Assembly (NCBI RefSeq): GCF_040115645.1
Contig: NC_089551.1
Location: forward strand, 5,170,285 to 5,234,284
Reading direction: 5' to 3'
Origin: Euwallacea fornicatus
Taxonomy: Eukaryota > Arthropoda > Insecta > Coleoptera > Curculionidae
DNA: 64,000 nucleotides
In this document: piece by piece, positions 10,478-21,429 of the stretch
Layout of the letters: the number at the start of each line of letters is the position of its first letter
How positions within the stretch are numbered: the first letter of the stretch is position 1
Notes under the pieces: model-generated
What the model saw: the letters and a program-made list of their open reading frames with translations, nothing else
Told to the model about the DNA's origin: nothing
Databases searched by the model: none
Position numbers and translations under genes: made by a program

Positions 10478-10827
10478 CAGTCAGTCACAAAAGTCTACAT
10501 ACAGCGCCATAATTGGTTATAAGTAATGAATGATTAAGTATCACTTCTTTGTTTAATTATGAACGAAAAGTACTTTACAACAATGTATTATCATAACAAA
10601 AAAAAGTATTATTCCAACATTCCAATTCGAGATAATAATTAAATAAACAAATTTTTACTCCATTAAAGTCTACATACGCTTGGAATTATTGTTTGTTTTC
10701 CCCTTTCTTATGCACCTTTATCAGTTAGCCGGAACTAAAATAAACATAAAGTGGGCATTTTGTGTTAGAAATAAATCCAAATAAAGCCATATTGTATTGA
10801 ACGTGCCAACATCTTAACGCTAAAATC

Positions 10828-11850
10828 ATGGGGAGAAGAGAAATTTCAGCATCCATCCGAAGTTTAGTGGTTAAATTGCAAAATGAAAAAAAATCCTTCG
10901 GAGAAATAGCTACTGCCGTAAGTTTATCTCGAAGTACTGTCTAAATCATAGTTAGGAACTAAGAAAATCGGGGAACTATTCTTAATAAAGCAAGATCAGG
11001 AAGCCCAAAGAAACTAAGCAAAAGAGATATTCGAGTGCTCATACGAAAAATTAGTTTAGAACCCCAATCAAGTGCCCCAAAGCTCGCAGCAGCTATCGAA
11101 AGTACCACCGGGAAAATCGTGCATAGTGAAACGGTGAGACGAGTATTACATTCACATGGCAATCATGGAAGAATTCCGAGAAAAAAACCATTCATATCCG
11201 AGGCAAATAAAAAGAAAACACTGGAGTACCCCAATGAACATTTAAACAAGGATTTAGACTTTTGGGAAACAGTTTTATTTACGGATGAGAGTAAGTTCAA
11301 TATTTTCGGATGTGATGGTAAGGGCAAAGTGTGGCGAAAAGTGAGCCAAGAACTGAACCCTAAAAATTTTGTGCCAACGATAAAACATGGAGGGGGCAGC
11401 GTAATGGTTTGGGGCTCAATGGCGGCGGCTGGGGTAGGAAAATTGGTTTTTATTGAAGGCACAATGAACCACAGACATTATCTGAATATACTTCAAGGCA
11501 ATTTGATTCCGTCAGTAAGACAACTGGGGCTTGGCGATCGATGGATTTTCCAATAGGATAATGATCCCAAGCATACAGCTATAGTTGTGCGAGAATGGAT
11601 TTTATATAATGTCCCAAAACAACTGAATTCACCACCTCAGTCGCCGGACTTGGACCCTATCGAGCATCTGTGGGATGAGTTGGAGAGAAGAATAAGAAAA
11701 TTCAATATTAGCAATAGAGAATTGTTAAAGGCAGCGTTAGAAACATCCTGGTCAGAAATACCGTTAGAAGTAACGCAAAACCTGGTCTTTTCAATGCCAA
11801 AACGCCTTAAAGCAGTCCTTGATGTTAATGGTGGACTCACGAAGTATTAG
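10828..11850 (+). pseudogene. Tc1 transposase (DD34E), three in-frame stops
   Basis: A single frame of 341 codons runs from ATG 10828 to TAG 11850, with stops at codon 39 (after SRSTV), again 6 codons later, and at 11554-11556 (between IFQ and DND). No frameshift is needed. Catalytic motifs FTDES, DNDPKH and DPIEHLWDE give 34 residues between the second Asp and the Glu. The N-terminal helix-turn-helix (FGEIATAVSLSRSTV) and the second DNA-binding part (HGRIPRKKPF) are readable. Length is normal for Tc1. The copy is dead through point mutations. Confidence 0.9.
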
Positions 11851-11933
11851 CCAAAAAATATTAATTATTATTGATAATAAATACAAATGTATGTAGACTT
11901 TTGTGGAGTATATATTTTTAGTTTTTAATTATA

Positions 11934-13872
11934 CAAGGTTATTCACACTATACGGCGGAGAATATAGTGGCTAAAATACGAGGCTTGCAAAAGGTTTCAC
12001 TTTTGGGCTATATGGGGATCTATTATGGCTACTTTTTAAAATTATTTTCATATTATACAGGGTGTCCCAAAAGCACTAAAAGTATCAAAGTTGTGTTTTT
12101 TTAAATGGAACCCTCTGTATATTATTGCATTTTTAGATTTTCCGATCAAAATAAGTGTCTGTTTTAATAAGGTTTACTATACCTAAAACTTAAGGATTTT
12201 TAAATAATTTGAATTTTATCAAAATTTGACCTAATTTTCATGTTTTAAACACTTAAGAAGTATTCAAGATATGTAAGTGTAATTTATGGTGTAGTGTAAC
12301 AATAGATCATATTTTATATCTCAATCATGATAAACTTACCATTTTATACAGGATGTGCAAAAATTAAAACTATTCCAATAAGAACTTTAAGTAACTATAA
12401 TTTGATTAATTTAAATACAATGCTATATTTTTTTAACTTACCAGGATATGTAATTTTTCGTTACCTATTGAATGGTGTTAGGGTGTTCATACCTAAGTCT
12501 TCGCATTTTTACAGAATACGCTAAATAATTGTTCTTTGCGCCATTTCATGTTATTTAGTTCAAAGTTCTAAATCACATATCAATTATAATAAAACAGAAA
12601 AAAAAAATTATAATAGATGTTCGGAATGTCTACTGTCCATTTCTAGGCCCTTACAAATTCTTTTTTATAAACTACTACTAACTCTGGAAAGCATTTGCGT
12701 AGTAACAGTTTCAAACGCGTCTCTCATACGTGTTTTCATATCCTGTGAATTTGTCGGAGGCGTATTGTAGACAATTCCTTTTATGTACCCCCACAAAAAG
12801 AAATCTAGTGGAGTTAAGTCCGGGTATCTGGGAGGCCAATTTTGATATCCATTTCTTCCAATCCACCTTTTTTTAAAGTTGGCATTTAAAAATTGCCGAA
12901 CCTCGCGATGATAATGAGGCGGAGATCCATCCAATTGCAGCCACATGGTGGTTCTAATAGTTAAAAGGACTTTTTCTAATAATACCGGCAATTGGTGTAA
13001 AAAGAAATTTAGAAACATCACACCATTTAAAGGTCTTTCAAAAAAATACGGTCCAATTAAATATAGGACTAGTATTCCACCCCACACATTAACAGACCAT
13101 CTATTCTGATTTCTTATAACTCTGTATTCATGAGGATTCGAATCAGAATAGTAATGAAAGTTGTGTCTATTTACAAGACCATTGTTATGGAAAGTACATT
13201 CATTACTAAATAAAACTTCATCGAAAAAGTTTTCATTTTCTGTCACATTAAATAACACCAAATGGCGCAAAGAACAATTATTTAGCGTATTCTGTAAAAA
13301 TGCGAAGACTTAGGTATGAACACCCTAACACCATTCAATAGGTAACGAAAAATTACATATCCTGGTAAGTTAAAAAAATATAGCATTGTATTTAAATTAA
13401 TCAAATTATAGTTACTTAAAGTTCTTATTGGAATAGTTTTAATTTTTGCACATCCTGTATAAAATGGTAAGTTTATCATGATTGAGATATAAAATATGAT
13501 CTATTGTTACACTACACCATAAATTACACTTGCATATCTTGAATACTTCTTAAGTGTTTAAAACATGAAAATTAGGTCAAATTTTGATAAAATTCAAATT
13601 ATTTAAAAAACCTTAAGTTTTAAGTATAGTAAACCTTATTAAAACAGACACTTATTTTGATCGGAAAATCTAAAAATGCAATAATATACAGAGGGTTCCA
13701 TTTAAAAAAACACAACTTTGATACTTTTAGGGCTTTTGGGACACCTTGTATAATATGAAAATAATTTTATAAAGGAGCCATAATAGATCCCCATATAGCC
13801 CAAAAGTGAAACTTTTTGCAAGCCTCGTATTTTAGCCACAATATTTCCCGCCGTATAGCGTGAATAACCCTG
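11934..13872 (-). mobile_element. DD41D-type fold-back element with about 613-bp arms
   Basis: Ends are CAAGGTTATTCAC (left) and GTGAATAACCCTG (right) with TA on both sides. The arms 11934-12546 and 13260-13872 are nearly identical inverted copies of about 613 bp around a 713-bp loop that carries part of a transposase. The arms are similar enough that both encode the same meaningless 65-codon frame. The element lies inside the right end of the Tc1 copy and is therefore younger than it. Confidence 0.85.
12600..13270 (-). pseudogene. DD41D-type transposase, N-terminus missing, first Asp changed
   Basis: About 200 codons of the catalytic domain are open (13270-12665). The first catalytic position reads FSNEC where relatives have FSDE or FTDE, so Asp appears replaced by Asn. 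The second and third Asp (LDGSPPHY and LTPLDFFLWG) are 41 residues apart. The frame ends early (RVSSSL). Degraded sequence resembling the usual C-terminal ending continues in other frames down to about 12600. The DNA-binding part is absent because the loop joins the inverted arm at 13260. It cannot be active. Confidence 0.8.
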
Positions 13873-14024
13873 TATTTCGAACAAGGAGGGTTGTATATTG
13901 ATTTAATTGTTATAATATTGTATTGTGAATTAAATGCTATAATTACATAATTAAACGAAGAATTTATACTTTTTTATTTACGAGTTATAGTAAAATTTAT
14001 AGGTGTATGTAGACTTTTGTGACT

Positions 14025-14453
14025 GTATATTAAATAAGTTTAAATACATAGTTTCGAAAATACAAATTCACAGAATTTAAATATGTTTTACGTAAAGGAA
14101 TTCATTATTTCTACAAAGGTAACTTAAGATAACATTTAGATTTTGTTGTACATTTATTCTGACGCCGATAAACTCTGTCATATTCGCAAAATAGGACTTT
14201 TTTTCAAGACATTCAAATATTTTTTATGAATAATTTGTTTTAAAGCATACTCCTTCGAAAAGTTAATTTAGTCCCTATTCAGAATGTAGTCTTATAAACG
14301 ATATTAAATAATATTGAATGATAGATATACATTTTTTTTCTGACAAATTTGTTGTTTGATAGATCGAGCAAGTTTTCAAATCAGTGTAAAAAGTCTTTAA
14401 AATGTGTTGAAAGTGAATTTAGAGTTAATTCGTTGAATACTCAGGCGCACTTA
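14025..14453. other. AT-rich spacer, nothing recognised
   Basis: About 430 bp between two Tc1 elements, without a frame, terminus or repeat that I can identify. Confidence 0.4.
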
Positions 14454-14721
14454 CAGTAGTGGACAAAATTAGAGCGACTATTTTTATTTCCCAATAAATA
14501 AACAAATTTACTTGTTTACTAAATTCAGTGCCTATCATACGTCTCTGTGAAACATTCCAAGAAAGTTTTTTAGCATTAGTCCCCATATTTGTGTAGGATC
14601 CGTTTGTCAGATCGCTGCAATATTCTGTATATATTAATTAATAAGTATAATTGTTGCCGTCTGACCAAATCGAGATGCAAATAGGAAGATGTATATTGTA
14701 AAGTAGCTATAATTTAGGATA

Positions 14722-15185
14722 TGTTGGGGGAATGAGGAGTGAGGTACCCTGATGATACGCCCATGTGTATGGTCACTGAGTTCATGTGGTTCGCAGCATT
14801 ACTGGAATTTTCCCTGTAATTACCCTTGGTCGAGAGCCACATGAAGTAAGAGAAAGTCGAGCATCTCTTTGTTGGAACCAGGAAAGAGGGTCGAAGGACA
14901 GTCGACCAGGGTTCTGACAAAGAATGGTTTATGATGTCCAGATGGGACTGGCCACATGGCGGATCGGGAATCGGACTCTGGTTAGGGTACGCCGCTGGTT
15001 TATTGCCCCCGAAGATAGCATTTAAGGTATTGGAGAAAACGGGGACGCTCTCTTTTCTCGAGGTGACGATTCGGCGAGGTGTCGGGAGTGTCGCGAAGGA
15101 ACGCAAGCATCCTCTTAGTTAAGTTAGTAAGTAAGCCCCTAATTGTAACAACCCAGAAATAAAACCCTAGACAACTTAAGAGAAA
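14722..15185 (+). repeat. Solo LTR inserted in a Tc1 end
   Basis: The sequence contains GAGGTACCCTGATGATACGCCCATG near its start, like the gypsy LTR at 3328. It also has GTACGCCGCTGG (about 14986) followed about 33 bp later by GCATTTAAGG, a variant of the promoter module seen in the other LTRs, and AATAAA near 15160. No internal element sequence accompanies it, hence solo. The exact ends and TSD were not resolved. Confidence 0.6.
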
Positions 15186-15339
15186 GCCTACATTTGTTTA
15201 TTGCAAGAGTTGCAAATAATTTTTTGTGAAATTCCTTAAATATTTTCTGGACAAAATTAGAACGACTTCCTTCATTTATCAACAGATACGTTATTAAAGA
15301 GTGTCAATGTCTTGAGTGCATTTAATTTAAGTTTTTAAA

Positions 15340-16340
15340 ATGCCCTGCGGACATTATTATTCGATTGATTTGAAAGAAAAGATCATTCAAGCATACAAAA
15401 GTGGCCGTTCACAAAAAAAAAATTAGTGACCAATTTAACGTTTCTAAACAAGTAGTTACCAAAATTGTTAAAACTTACAATATTAATTTAAAACGAGGAG
15501 GTCCTCCTAGGAAAATCGATAAAAAACTGGAACGGCGCATCAAAAGGCGGATCCAAAAAAAACCAAAGAAGTCCTCAACTAGTATTCTGGCAGACCTAGG
15601 AGATGTAGAAGTGTCTTTGAGAACGATAAGACGTAGATCGGTCGAAGCTGGACTTCCAGGAAGAAGACCAGCGAAAAAACAATTTTTATCAAAAAAAAAT
15701 TAGGGATGCAAGGATGTTGTTTGCGACGCGTCACCTTAACTGGACATTTAATGATTGGAGACGGGTGTTTTTTAGTGACGAATCGAAATTTAATTTATTT
15801 GGAAGTGACGGGGCAAATTACGTACACAGACCCAAAGGCAAAAGACTGGACCCAAAATATGTTTCAACCACTGTTAAACATGGAGGCGGTAGCGTCATGG
15901 TTTGGGGTTGCTTTTCGTTCTATGGAATGGGTCCAATTACACAAATCGAGGGAACCATGGACCGGTTCGTCTATTTAAACATCCTTGAAAACACAATGAA
16001 ACCCTATGCTGAATGGGAAATGCCCCTGAAATTCATTTTCCAACATGACAACGACCCCAAACACACCTCCAAACTGGTGAAGCAGTGGCTGATGAGCGAA
16101 AAAATTGTGGTTCTGAAATGGCCACCACAATCTCCCGACTTAAATCCCATAGAGAATTTATGGGAGATTGTGGCAAGGCAAATTGGAACCAAAAATTTTT
16201 CGAACAGGGCGTTATTATACCAAGAGATCGTCCAAATATGGCAACATGTCAAACAAGAGACAATTGATAATTTAATTCGATCAATGCCTGAAAGATGTGG
16301 GGCAGTTATTGCCAATAAGGGTTATTGGACGAAATACTAA
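15340..16340 (+). pseudogene. Tc1 transposase (DD34E) with two frameshifts in A-rich runs
   Basis: ATG 15340 starts MPCGHYYSIDLKEKII. The frame breaks at a run of ten A (15413-15422), where nine would keep frame, continues to about 15700, and breaks again at an A9-TT run. It is then open from about 15706 to 16340. The catalytic motifs FSDES, QHDNDPKH and NPIENLWE have 34 residues between the second Asp and the Glu. All domains of a normal-length Tc1 transposase are present. Since both breaks lie in homopolymers, they could be replication slippage or sequencing error, so this copy might be intact in the real genome. Confidence 0.85.
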
Positions 16341-16603
16341 TAAAGTAGGATCAATATCTTTGAAAAATCAACCACTAATTATAAATTATTTGTAGAGTCG
16401 CTTTAATTTTGTCCAGCCGATTTTAAAGAAATTTAGAAAATTATTATTTATTATACTTATATTAAAAATATATAGGACGACCATTGGGAGAACTTTTTAT
16501 TTACGTTCTAGAAGCCTTTCGATAAGCAGTAGATTTAATAAAGTAATATAATTGTTTATTTATACTAAAATTCATAAAGTCGCTTTAATTTTTGCCACTA
16601 CTG

Positions 16604-16751
16604 TATGTAAGCAGTAATTTTCAAAAGGATAAAATTATCTTAACTCATCAGAAACTTTTTGTTGAATAGGGAATTTTCATCCAATAGAACATAGAACTGT
16701 TCAATTGTTTCTCATATGTTATACAACCTTGCAAAATAAGTGATAAATATA
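16604..16751. other. Short spacer before the nested region
   Basis: AT-rich DNA between the Tc1 copy and the outer inverted-repeat element. Nothing is recognised. Confidence 0.4.
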
Positions 16752-17281
16752 CAGGGTGTTTCAGAAGGAAATGTACCAATTTCAACATATTATTCTATAA
16801 TTAATTCTAAGCATAAAAGTATTCTTATGAAAATATGTTCGAAAAGGCTTCGTTTAGGATGTGCAGGGCTATAAATGTTGATTTTGATTTTTTTAAAGAA
16901 TTTCAAAAACGGTGGTTGGTGTTTTAAAGAAATTTGGTAGAGACGAACTCGTCCTTAAAAGATATGTTTTAAAATGAAAATACCTAAAATCTGTAAGCAG
17001 TGGCCGTTTGAAAAGCCGTAAGGAAACACCATGTCCGCATAATTACCGTAAGTAAATGGTGTTGACATTTTAGAACTTGCATTTAAAGACAAATTTATGC
17101 GACAAAACGGCTAAAAACTAAAACAATGGGAGATACCGAGCATTCGCACGGATCGGACGTATCGCTTGATAATAGTGCCTAAACATAAACAATTTTTTAT
17201 CCCGTCGTGCGGTCGAGTTAAAAACCCAACCCGTAAAACGCATCGATATATACGATCTATTCGCGCTCTCTTTCAAGGATC

Positions 17282-18616
17282 ATGGATCCTGGGAGTTCCT
17301 TTGAATCCGAATCGGATCAGGGCTCTCGGGACGGGCCTTTTCAGGTGCCTAGAGCGAAAAAACGTGGGAGGAAACCAAAATCCGCACCCACTACTCCAAC
17401 CACTCCTCGAGTTGAAACGAAAAGACCAGCTCTCGAGAGACAAATCACTGCCGAAACCAATAATATGGATACAACATCAACGCCAACAACCTCAGAATCA
17501 ACATTAACATCACCCAAAACAAAAACAACAATCGAGATCACAGGAAAAAAACCACTTACCAACAAATCACACACATTCACTGTGTACTTAAAGACAACAA
17601 TCTCGAGACTGGAGTTCGCCCTCAGATGGGAGCAGTTGGTTCCGGGAAATCAAGATATAATTATCAAACTTGAAAAAACTTTCCGTATCAAAACAAATGA
17701 TGAGAAAACAACAACAAACGGCCTGATGACGCTGACCAACAGCGGAACCGTGTCGTCATTCAATCTCACGTCTTCACCAAATTCCACCCTCAACACATCA
17801 AATTCAACGGCCAACCCCCTTTTAATACCCACCTACTCAGTCGTTGTGACCGGAGTGGACCTCGAAATCAGCGACGACTTATTCCGCCAAAATCTAGAAA
17901 AAATTGGTTTGACCAAAAGAATAATCTCACGTGCCAGAAACACCCTGACATATATGATTAGACTAATTACTGGAGACCTAGCAACATATGAGAAACTGAT
18001 GAACGGTCGAACGGTCCAATTCCTGGGCCGTATGTTCAGGGTGGTGGAGAGCAAACCGCCACCACCTGTGCCTGCTCCATGCAGCAAATGCAATCAATAT
18101 TCACATCGCACCGAAGACTGCAAGCAACCTATAAAGTGTACTAAATGTCAGGGCCCTCACTCAACCTCAACATGCAAATCTCCCCTGCCGCCAAAATGCA
18201 TCGCTTGCAATTCAGAAGAACACGCAGCATGGAGCAGAAAGTGCCCGAAAAGACCAACCGCACCAATCGAGGGAATACCTAATGTGAAAATTAAGTGTAT
18301 TAACAGAACCACAACCGAGGTGTCACAGTCAGTCAAAGAACAAAGCAGAATTCACTGTCCGTTAACCACACACGACTATATAATCAATAAATATAAACAC
18401 CAAATTAACAAATCAAATAACATCAACCGAGATGAGCTTTTAAAAAAATTGAAAAAACAATTTATTGATGACTTCAAAGTTGACACCTCGGTTGTGTTTT
18501 TCGGAAGTTATATGTATATTTTAATGCTTGATATCCTAGAACCTAACCGCAGCTCCCATACCGAACCACAGGACCAACTACGACAGACCATCACAAATTT
18601 GCAGCCTTCACAATAA
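17282..18616 (+). CDS. Jockey-clade LINE ORF1 (Gag-like nucleic-acid-binding protein)
   Basis: 444 residues without interruption. The N-terminal third is low in complexity, rich in Thr, Pro, Lys and Ser, and probably disordered. The middle (VVVTGVDLEISDDLF...) resembles the RNA-binding PRE_C2HC region of jockey-type ORF1 proteins. Three Cys/His zinc knuckles follow: CSKCNQYSHRTEDC, CTKCQGPHSTSTC and CIACNSEEHAAWSRKC. The protein should bind the element's RNA and form ribonucleoprotein particles. The start at 17282 is the first ATG of the frame, about 155 bp from the element's 5' end. The stop codon overlaps the ORF2 frame. Confidence 0.85.
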   Translation: MDPGSSFESESDQGSRDGPFQVPRAKKRGRKPKSAPTTPTTPRVETKRPALERQITAETNNMDTTSTPTTSESTLTSPKTKTTIEITGKKPLTNKSHTFTVYLKTTISRLEFALRWEQLVPGNQDIIIKLEKTFRIKTNDEKTTTNGLMTLTNSGTVSSFNLTSSPNSTLNTSNSTANPLLIPTYSVVVTGVDLEISDDLFRQNLEKIGLTKRIISRARNTLTYMIRLITGDLATYEKLMNGRTVQFLGRMFRVVESKPPPPVPAPCSKCNQYSHRTEDCKQPIKCTKCQGPHSTSTCKSPLPPKCIACNSEEHAAWSRKCPKRPTAPIEGIPNVKIKCINRTTTEVSQSVKEQSRIHCPLTTHDYIINKYKHQINKSNNINRDELLKKLKKQFIDDFKVDTSVVFFGSYMYILMLDILEPNRSSHTEPQDQLRQTITNLQPSQ

Positions 18617-21372
18617 TATACAGCAACATCAATGGACTGAACAACAAGAAACACTTAATATACAATTACATAGAACGCAACGACATTGACTGCTGTCTGT
18701 TTGTTGAAACCAAGACAAAGACTGGACAAACACCACGCTACAGAAACTGGCAATATATATGTAGACACGGCAATATTATAAACAATGCTAGGGGAGGGGC
18801 AACCGTACTAGCAAATCCCAAGATCAAACTTGGAAAGGCCAACCCACCAACACTTAACAACAGACTCAACGATAGCATCCACTTCACTATCCCTTTCTTA
18901 GACGACAAAATCCACATTTTCCTCGTATATATCCATCCTTTTTCACCAATCGAACAGACAATACTGACCAAGGCATGCCTCTATAAATATTCAATTATCA
19001 TTGGAGACTTAAACATGAACAATAATAAAACCAGACAACTTGAAACATTCCTCGGAAACTCTGACTTTGTGAAAGTTGAAACTCCACCAACGTTTTTAAT
19101 GCCTGACAACCCGGACTCTACACCTGACGTCTTTCTACATACAAAAAACCTTGGCATAAATATCAACAACGTGAAATTGACAAACGAGCTTGGGTCGGAC
19201 CATCTAGGAATCACCTTTGAACTTGACATTGATCAAACTCCACTGACTAACATAGAACCAAATAAAAAACTTAATCTACAGAGAACAGATTTAGACAAAG
19301 TAAAACAATTCATACACAATTTTGTACAAACAGGCGATATAACCATTGAGACGATTCAACAACAACTGACGCAGGCTGTCGAAAAATACACACCACTGAT
19401 AAAAAAAAGCTTCTTTCAGCACGCATTGCCGAGGTTTATTCTGAGGCTAATCAAACAGAAAAGAGACCTATACAGACAGTATACACTATTACAGGACAAT
19501 GAACTAAAACGGACGCTAAACAAACTCAACAGAAATATCAAGACTCTAATTTACGAATACAGACAGGACAAATGGCTGAAAGCTTGCCAGGAGATAGAAA
19601 ACGATAGAGGCAAATCGTACTGGCAGAAAATAAAAAAACTGTCTCGGTACAAATCGAATAATATCACTGCATACATCCACGAAAACGGACATCAACTGTA
19701 CACAGACCAACAAAAAGCTGACGCATTCGCCAGACACTATCAGGGGACTTTCAGTAACTCAACCAACCCAAACTTTGACCAACAGACATGGGAAGAGATA
19801 AACGACTGGTACGACAATTACTTTGAGACAGTCCCAAACAACCTAAACAATCTAATTACTGACGCGGAATACGACGAAGGACTGACCCACCTCAAAAATA
19901 CAGCACCAGGAAAGGACATGATAAAGAGCCAAATACTAAAAAATCTAACACCAGAATCCCACGATGTAATGTTGAGAGCTCTAAACCACCATATGACCAA
20001 TAACACAATACCAGACTGTTGGAAAAGAGGCATAATTATACCGATCCCGGAAAACGGACAAGACAACTCACAAGTACAGAACTACCGACCTATTACGCTG
20101 CTTCCAGTTTTAAGTAAACTATTTGAAAACATCATAAAAAACAGACTTGACGAACATTTAGCACGACACATACCGATTTACCAATTTGGATTTAAGAAGA
20201 AGCAATCAACAATTCACCCTCTTTTTACCTTGACGAACAATATACAGACCACACAACTAAACAACAACAAATCAGCCTGCCTATTTATGGACATCAATAA
20301 GGCTTTTGATAGTGTTTGGCATAAAGGACTTCTATTCAAACTACACCGACTTAACACACCGAAATACTTAGTTCACATAGTAAAAAATTTACTTGACGAT
20401 AGACTACTTGAAGTTCGAATTGATAACACGCTCTCATTCCCGTTCTCCCCACAGCAAGGCCTGCCCCAGGGCTCGCCCCTCTCCCCTTTACTTTACAACA
20501 TATATTGCCACGACATTTATAACCACAACTTACTGAACAAAAACGACATAGACTTAACGGCGTACATATTACAATATGCTGACGACACGGCGCTGGTAGT
20601 ACATGACAAAACGACAAAGAAAGCCGTAGACCGATTGCAGATGCTAATGGACGACACTATGACCTGGTTTTATAAGTGGAGGCTAACACCGAATCCCGCT
20701 AAGAACCAGCTTTTACTGACAAATCACAGAACTAAGGAAAACTCCCCGACACTTACAGCAGACGGACATACAATACACCCCACTAACGACGTAAAATACC
20801 TGGGCGTAACTATAGACCACAAATTGAAATTTAACAAACATGTACAAAACATAAGGACAGAAATTACGAGACGAACAAAACACTTTCGATCACTGACATA
20901 CAAAAACAAGGGAATCAGCACGAAGACAGCGACAAGAATTTACAAATCGATCTGCAGACCCCTTTTAGACTACGGACATATAGTGAGAACAAACGCTACC
21001 GAAAAAACCAAAAGACATATACAGACAACAGAACAAATCGCTCTGAGACTCATCACTAAAATAAGACATCCTGATAATCCTCTGCACAACCCCTCCACAC
21101 AATTACTATACGAGCGTACGAACATGACAAAAATAACGGACAGACTATCACAAATACAGACAAAATGGAAAAACAACCGACACAACTGGACAATACTTAA
21201 CCCACTTTGCCTCAGACGACAAACACGACATTCCCACTTTCTCTCCCCTCCTAATACGTTGCACGAAGAACTGAGTGAAGATATACAATTTTTTTTTTTT
21301 TTTTTTTTTACATCTCCAAATGTATACCGTTTTGACCACTCTTTGTGTAGACTTAGGCACTTGGCTATGTAA
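18547..21372 (+). CDS. Jockey-clade LINE ORF2 (endonuclease and reverse transcriptase), no ATG at its start
   Basis: The frame is open from 18547, overlapping the end of ORF1, to 21372. The apurinic-type endonuclease starts with YSNINGLN (18619) and continues through VETKTK, GDLNM (about 19003-19017) and SDHLGI. The reverse transcriptase follows with YRPITLLPV, FGFKKKQST, MDINKAFDSVWH, GLPQGSPLSPLLYN and the catalytic YADD (20575-20586). The first in-frame ATG, 19015, lies inside the endonuclease GDLNM motif and cannot be the natural start. At the expected position the sequence reads CAATAATA, so the start was lost or translation is coupled or non-AUG. A run of about 20 T at 21290-21310 adds several Phe near the C-terminus. 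Confidence 0.85.
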   Translation, partial: PQLPYRTTGPTTTDHHKFAAFTIIYSNINGLNNKKHLIYNYIERNDIDCCLFVETKTKTGQTPRYRNWQYICRHGNIINNARGGATVLANPKIKLGKANPPTLNNRLNDSIHFTIPFLDDKIHIFLVYIHPFSPIEQTILTKACLYKYSIIIGDLNMNNNKTRQLETFLGNSDFVKVETPPTFLMPDNPDSTPDVFLHTKNLGININNVKLTNELGSDHLGITFELDIDQTPLTNIEPNKKLNLQRTDLDKVKQFIHNFVQTGDITIETIQQQLTQAVEKYTPLIKKSFFQHALPRFILRLIKQKRDLYRQYTLLQDNELKRTLNKLNRNIKTLIYEYRQDKWLKACQEIENDRGKSYWQKIKKLSRYKSNNITAYIHENGHQLYTDQQKADAFARHYQGTFSNSTNPNFDQQTWEEINDWYDNYFETVPNNLNNLITDAEYDEGLTHLKNTAPGKDMIKSQILKNLTPESHDVMLRALNHHMTNNTIPDCWKRGIIIPIPENGQDNSQVQNYRPITLLPVLSKLFENIIKNRLDEHLARHIPIYQFGFKKKQSTIHPLFTLTNNIQTTQLNNNKSACLFMDINKAFDSVWHKGLLFKLHRLNTPKYLVHIVKNLLDDRLLEVRIDNTLSFPFSPQQGLPQGSPLSPLLYNIYCHDIYNHNLLNKNDIDLTAYILQYADDTALVVHDKTTKKAVDRLQMLMDDTMTWFYKWRLTPNPAKNQLLLTNHRTKENSPTLTADGHTIHPTNDVKYLGVTIDHKLKFNKHVQNIRTEITRRTKHFRSLTYKNKGISTKTATRIYKSICRPLLDYGHIVRTNATEKTKRHIQTTEQIALRLITKIRHPDNPLHNPSTQLLYERTNMTKITDRLSQIQTKWKNNRHNWTILNPLCLRRQTRHSHFLSPPNTLHEELSEDIQFFFFFFFTSPNVYRFDHSLCRLRHLAM

Positions 21373-21429
21373 CAAGGGCAGAAAGACCAGTATGGTCGAT
21401 AGCCTATTTCGTATGAAATAAAGATTATA

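Larger units (their letters stand above)
10478..14024 (+). mobile_element. Tc1-like element with IR/DR ends, split by a nested element
   Basis: The outer ends are CAGTCAGTCACAAAAG (left; CAGT appears duplicated) and CTTTTGTGACTG (right), flanked by TA at 10476-10477 and 14025-14026. Direct repeats of the TAAAGTCTACATAC type recur inside both ends (about 10665 and about 11888), the inverted-repeat/direct-repeat layout of many Tc1 elements. A DD41D-type fold-back element (11934-13872) sits between the inner and outer repeats on the right. Without it the Tc1 element is about 1.6 kb, a normal size. Confidence 0.85.
14454..16603 (+). mobile_element. Second Tc1-like element with IR/DR ends, carrying a solo LTR
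   Basis: The left end is CAGTAGTGGACAAAATTAG and the right end TTTGCCACTACTG, with TA at 14452-14453 and 16604-16605. Inner direct repeats of GGACAAAATTAGARCGAC type occur at about 15248 and, inverted, about 16395. An LTR (about 14722-15185) interrupts the space between the outer and inner left repeats. Without it the element is about 1.7 kb. Confidence 0.85.

Noticed and set aside
12327..12524. Identical 65-codon frames at 12327-12524 (+) and 13282-13479 (-)
   Set aside because: They are the same piece of the two inverted arms of one element. The identity follows from the arms and gives no evidence of coding.
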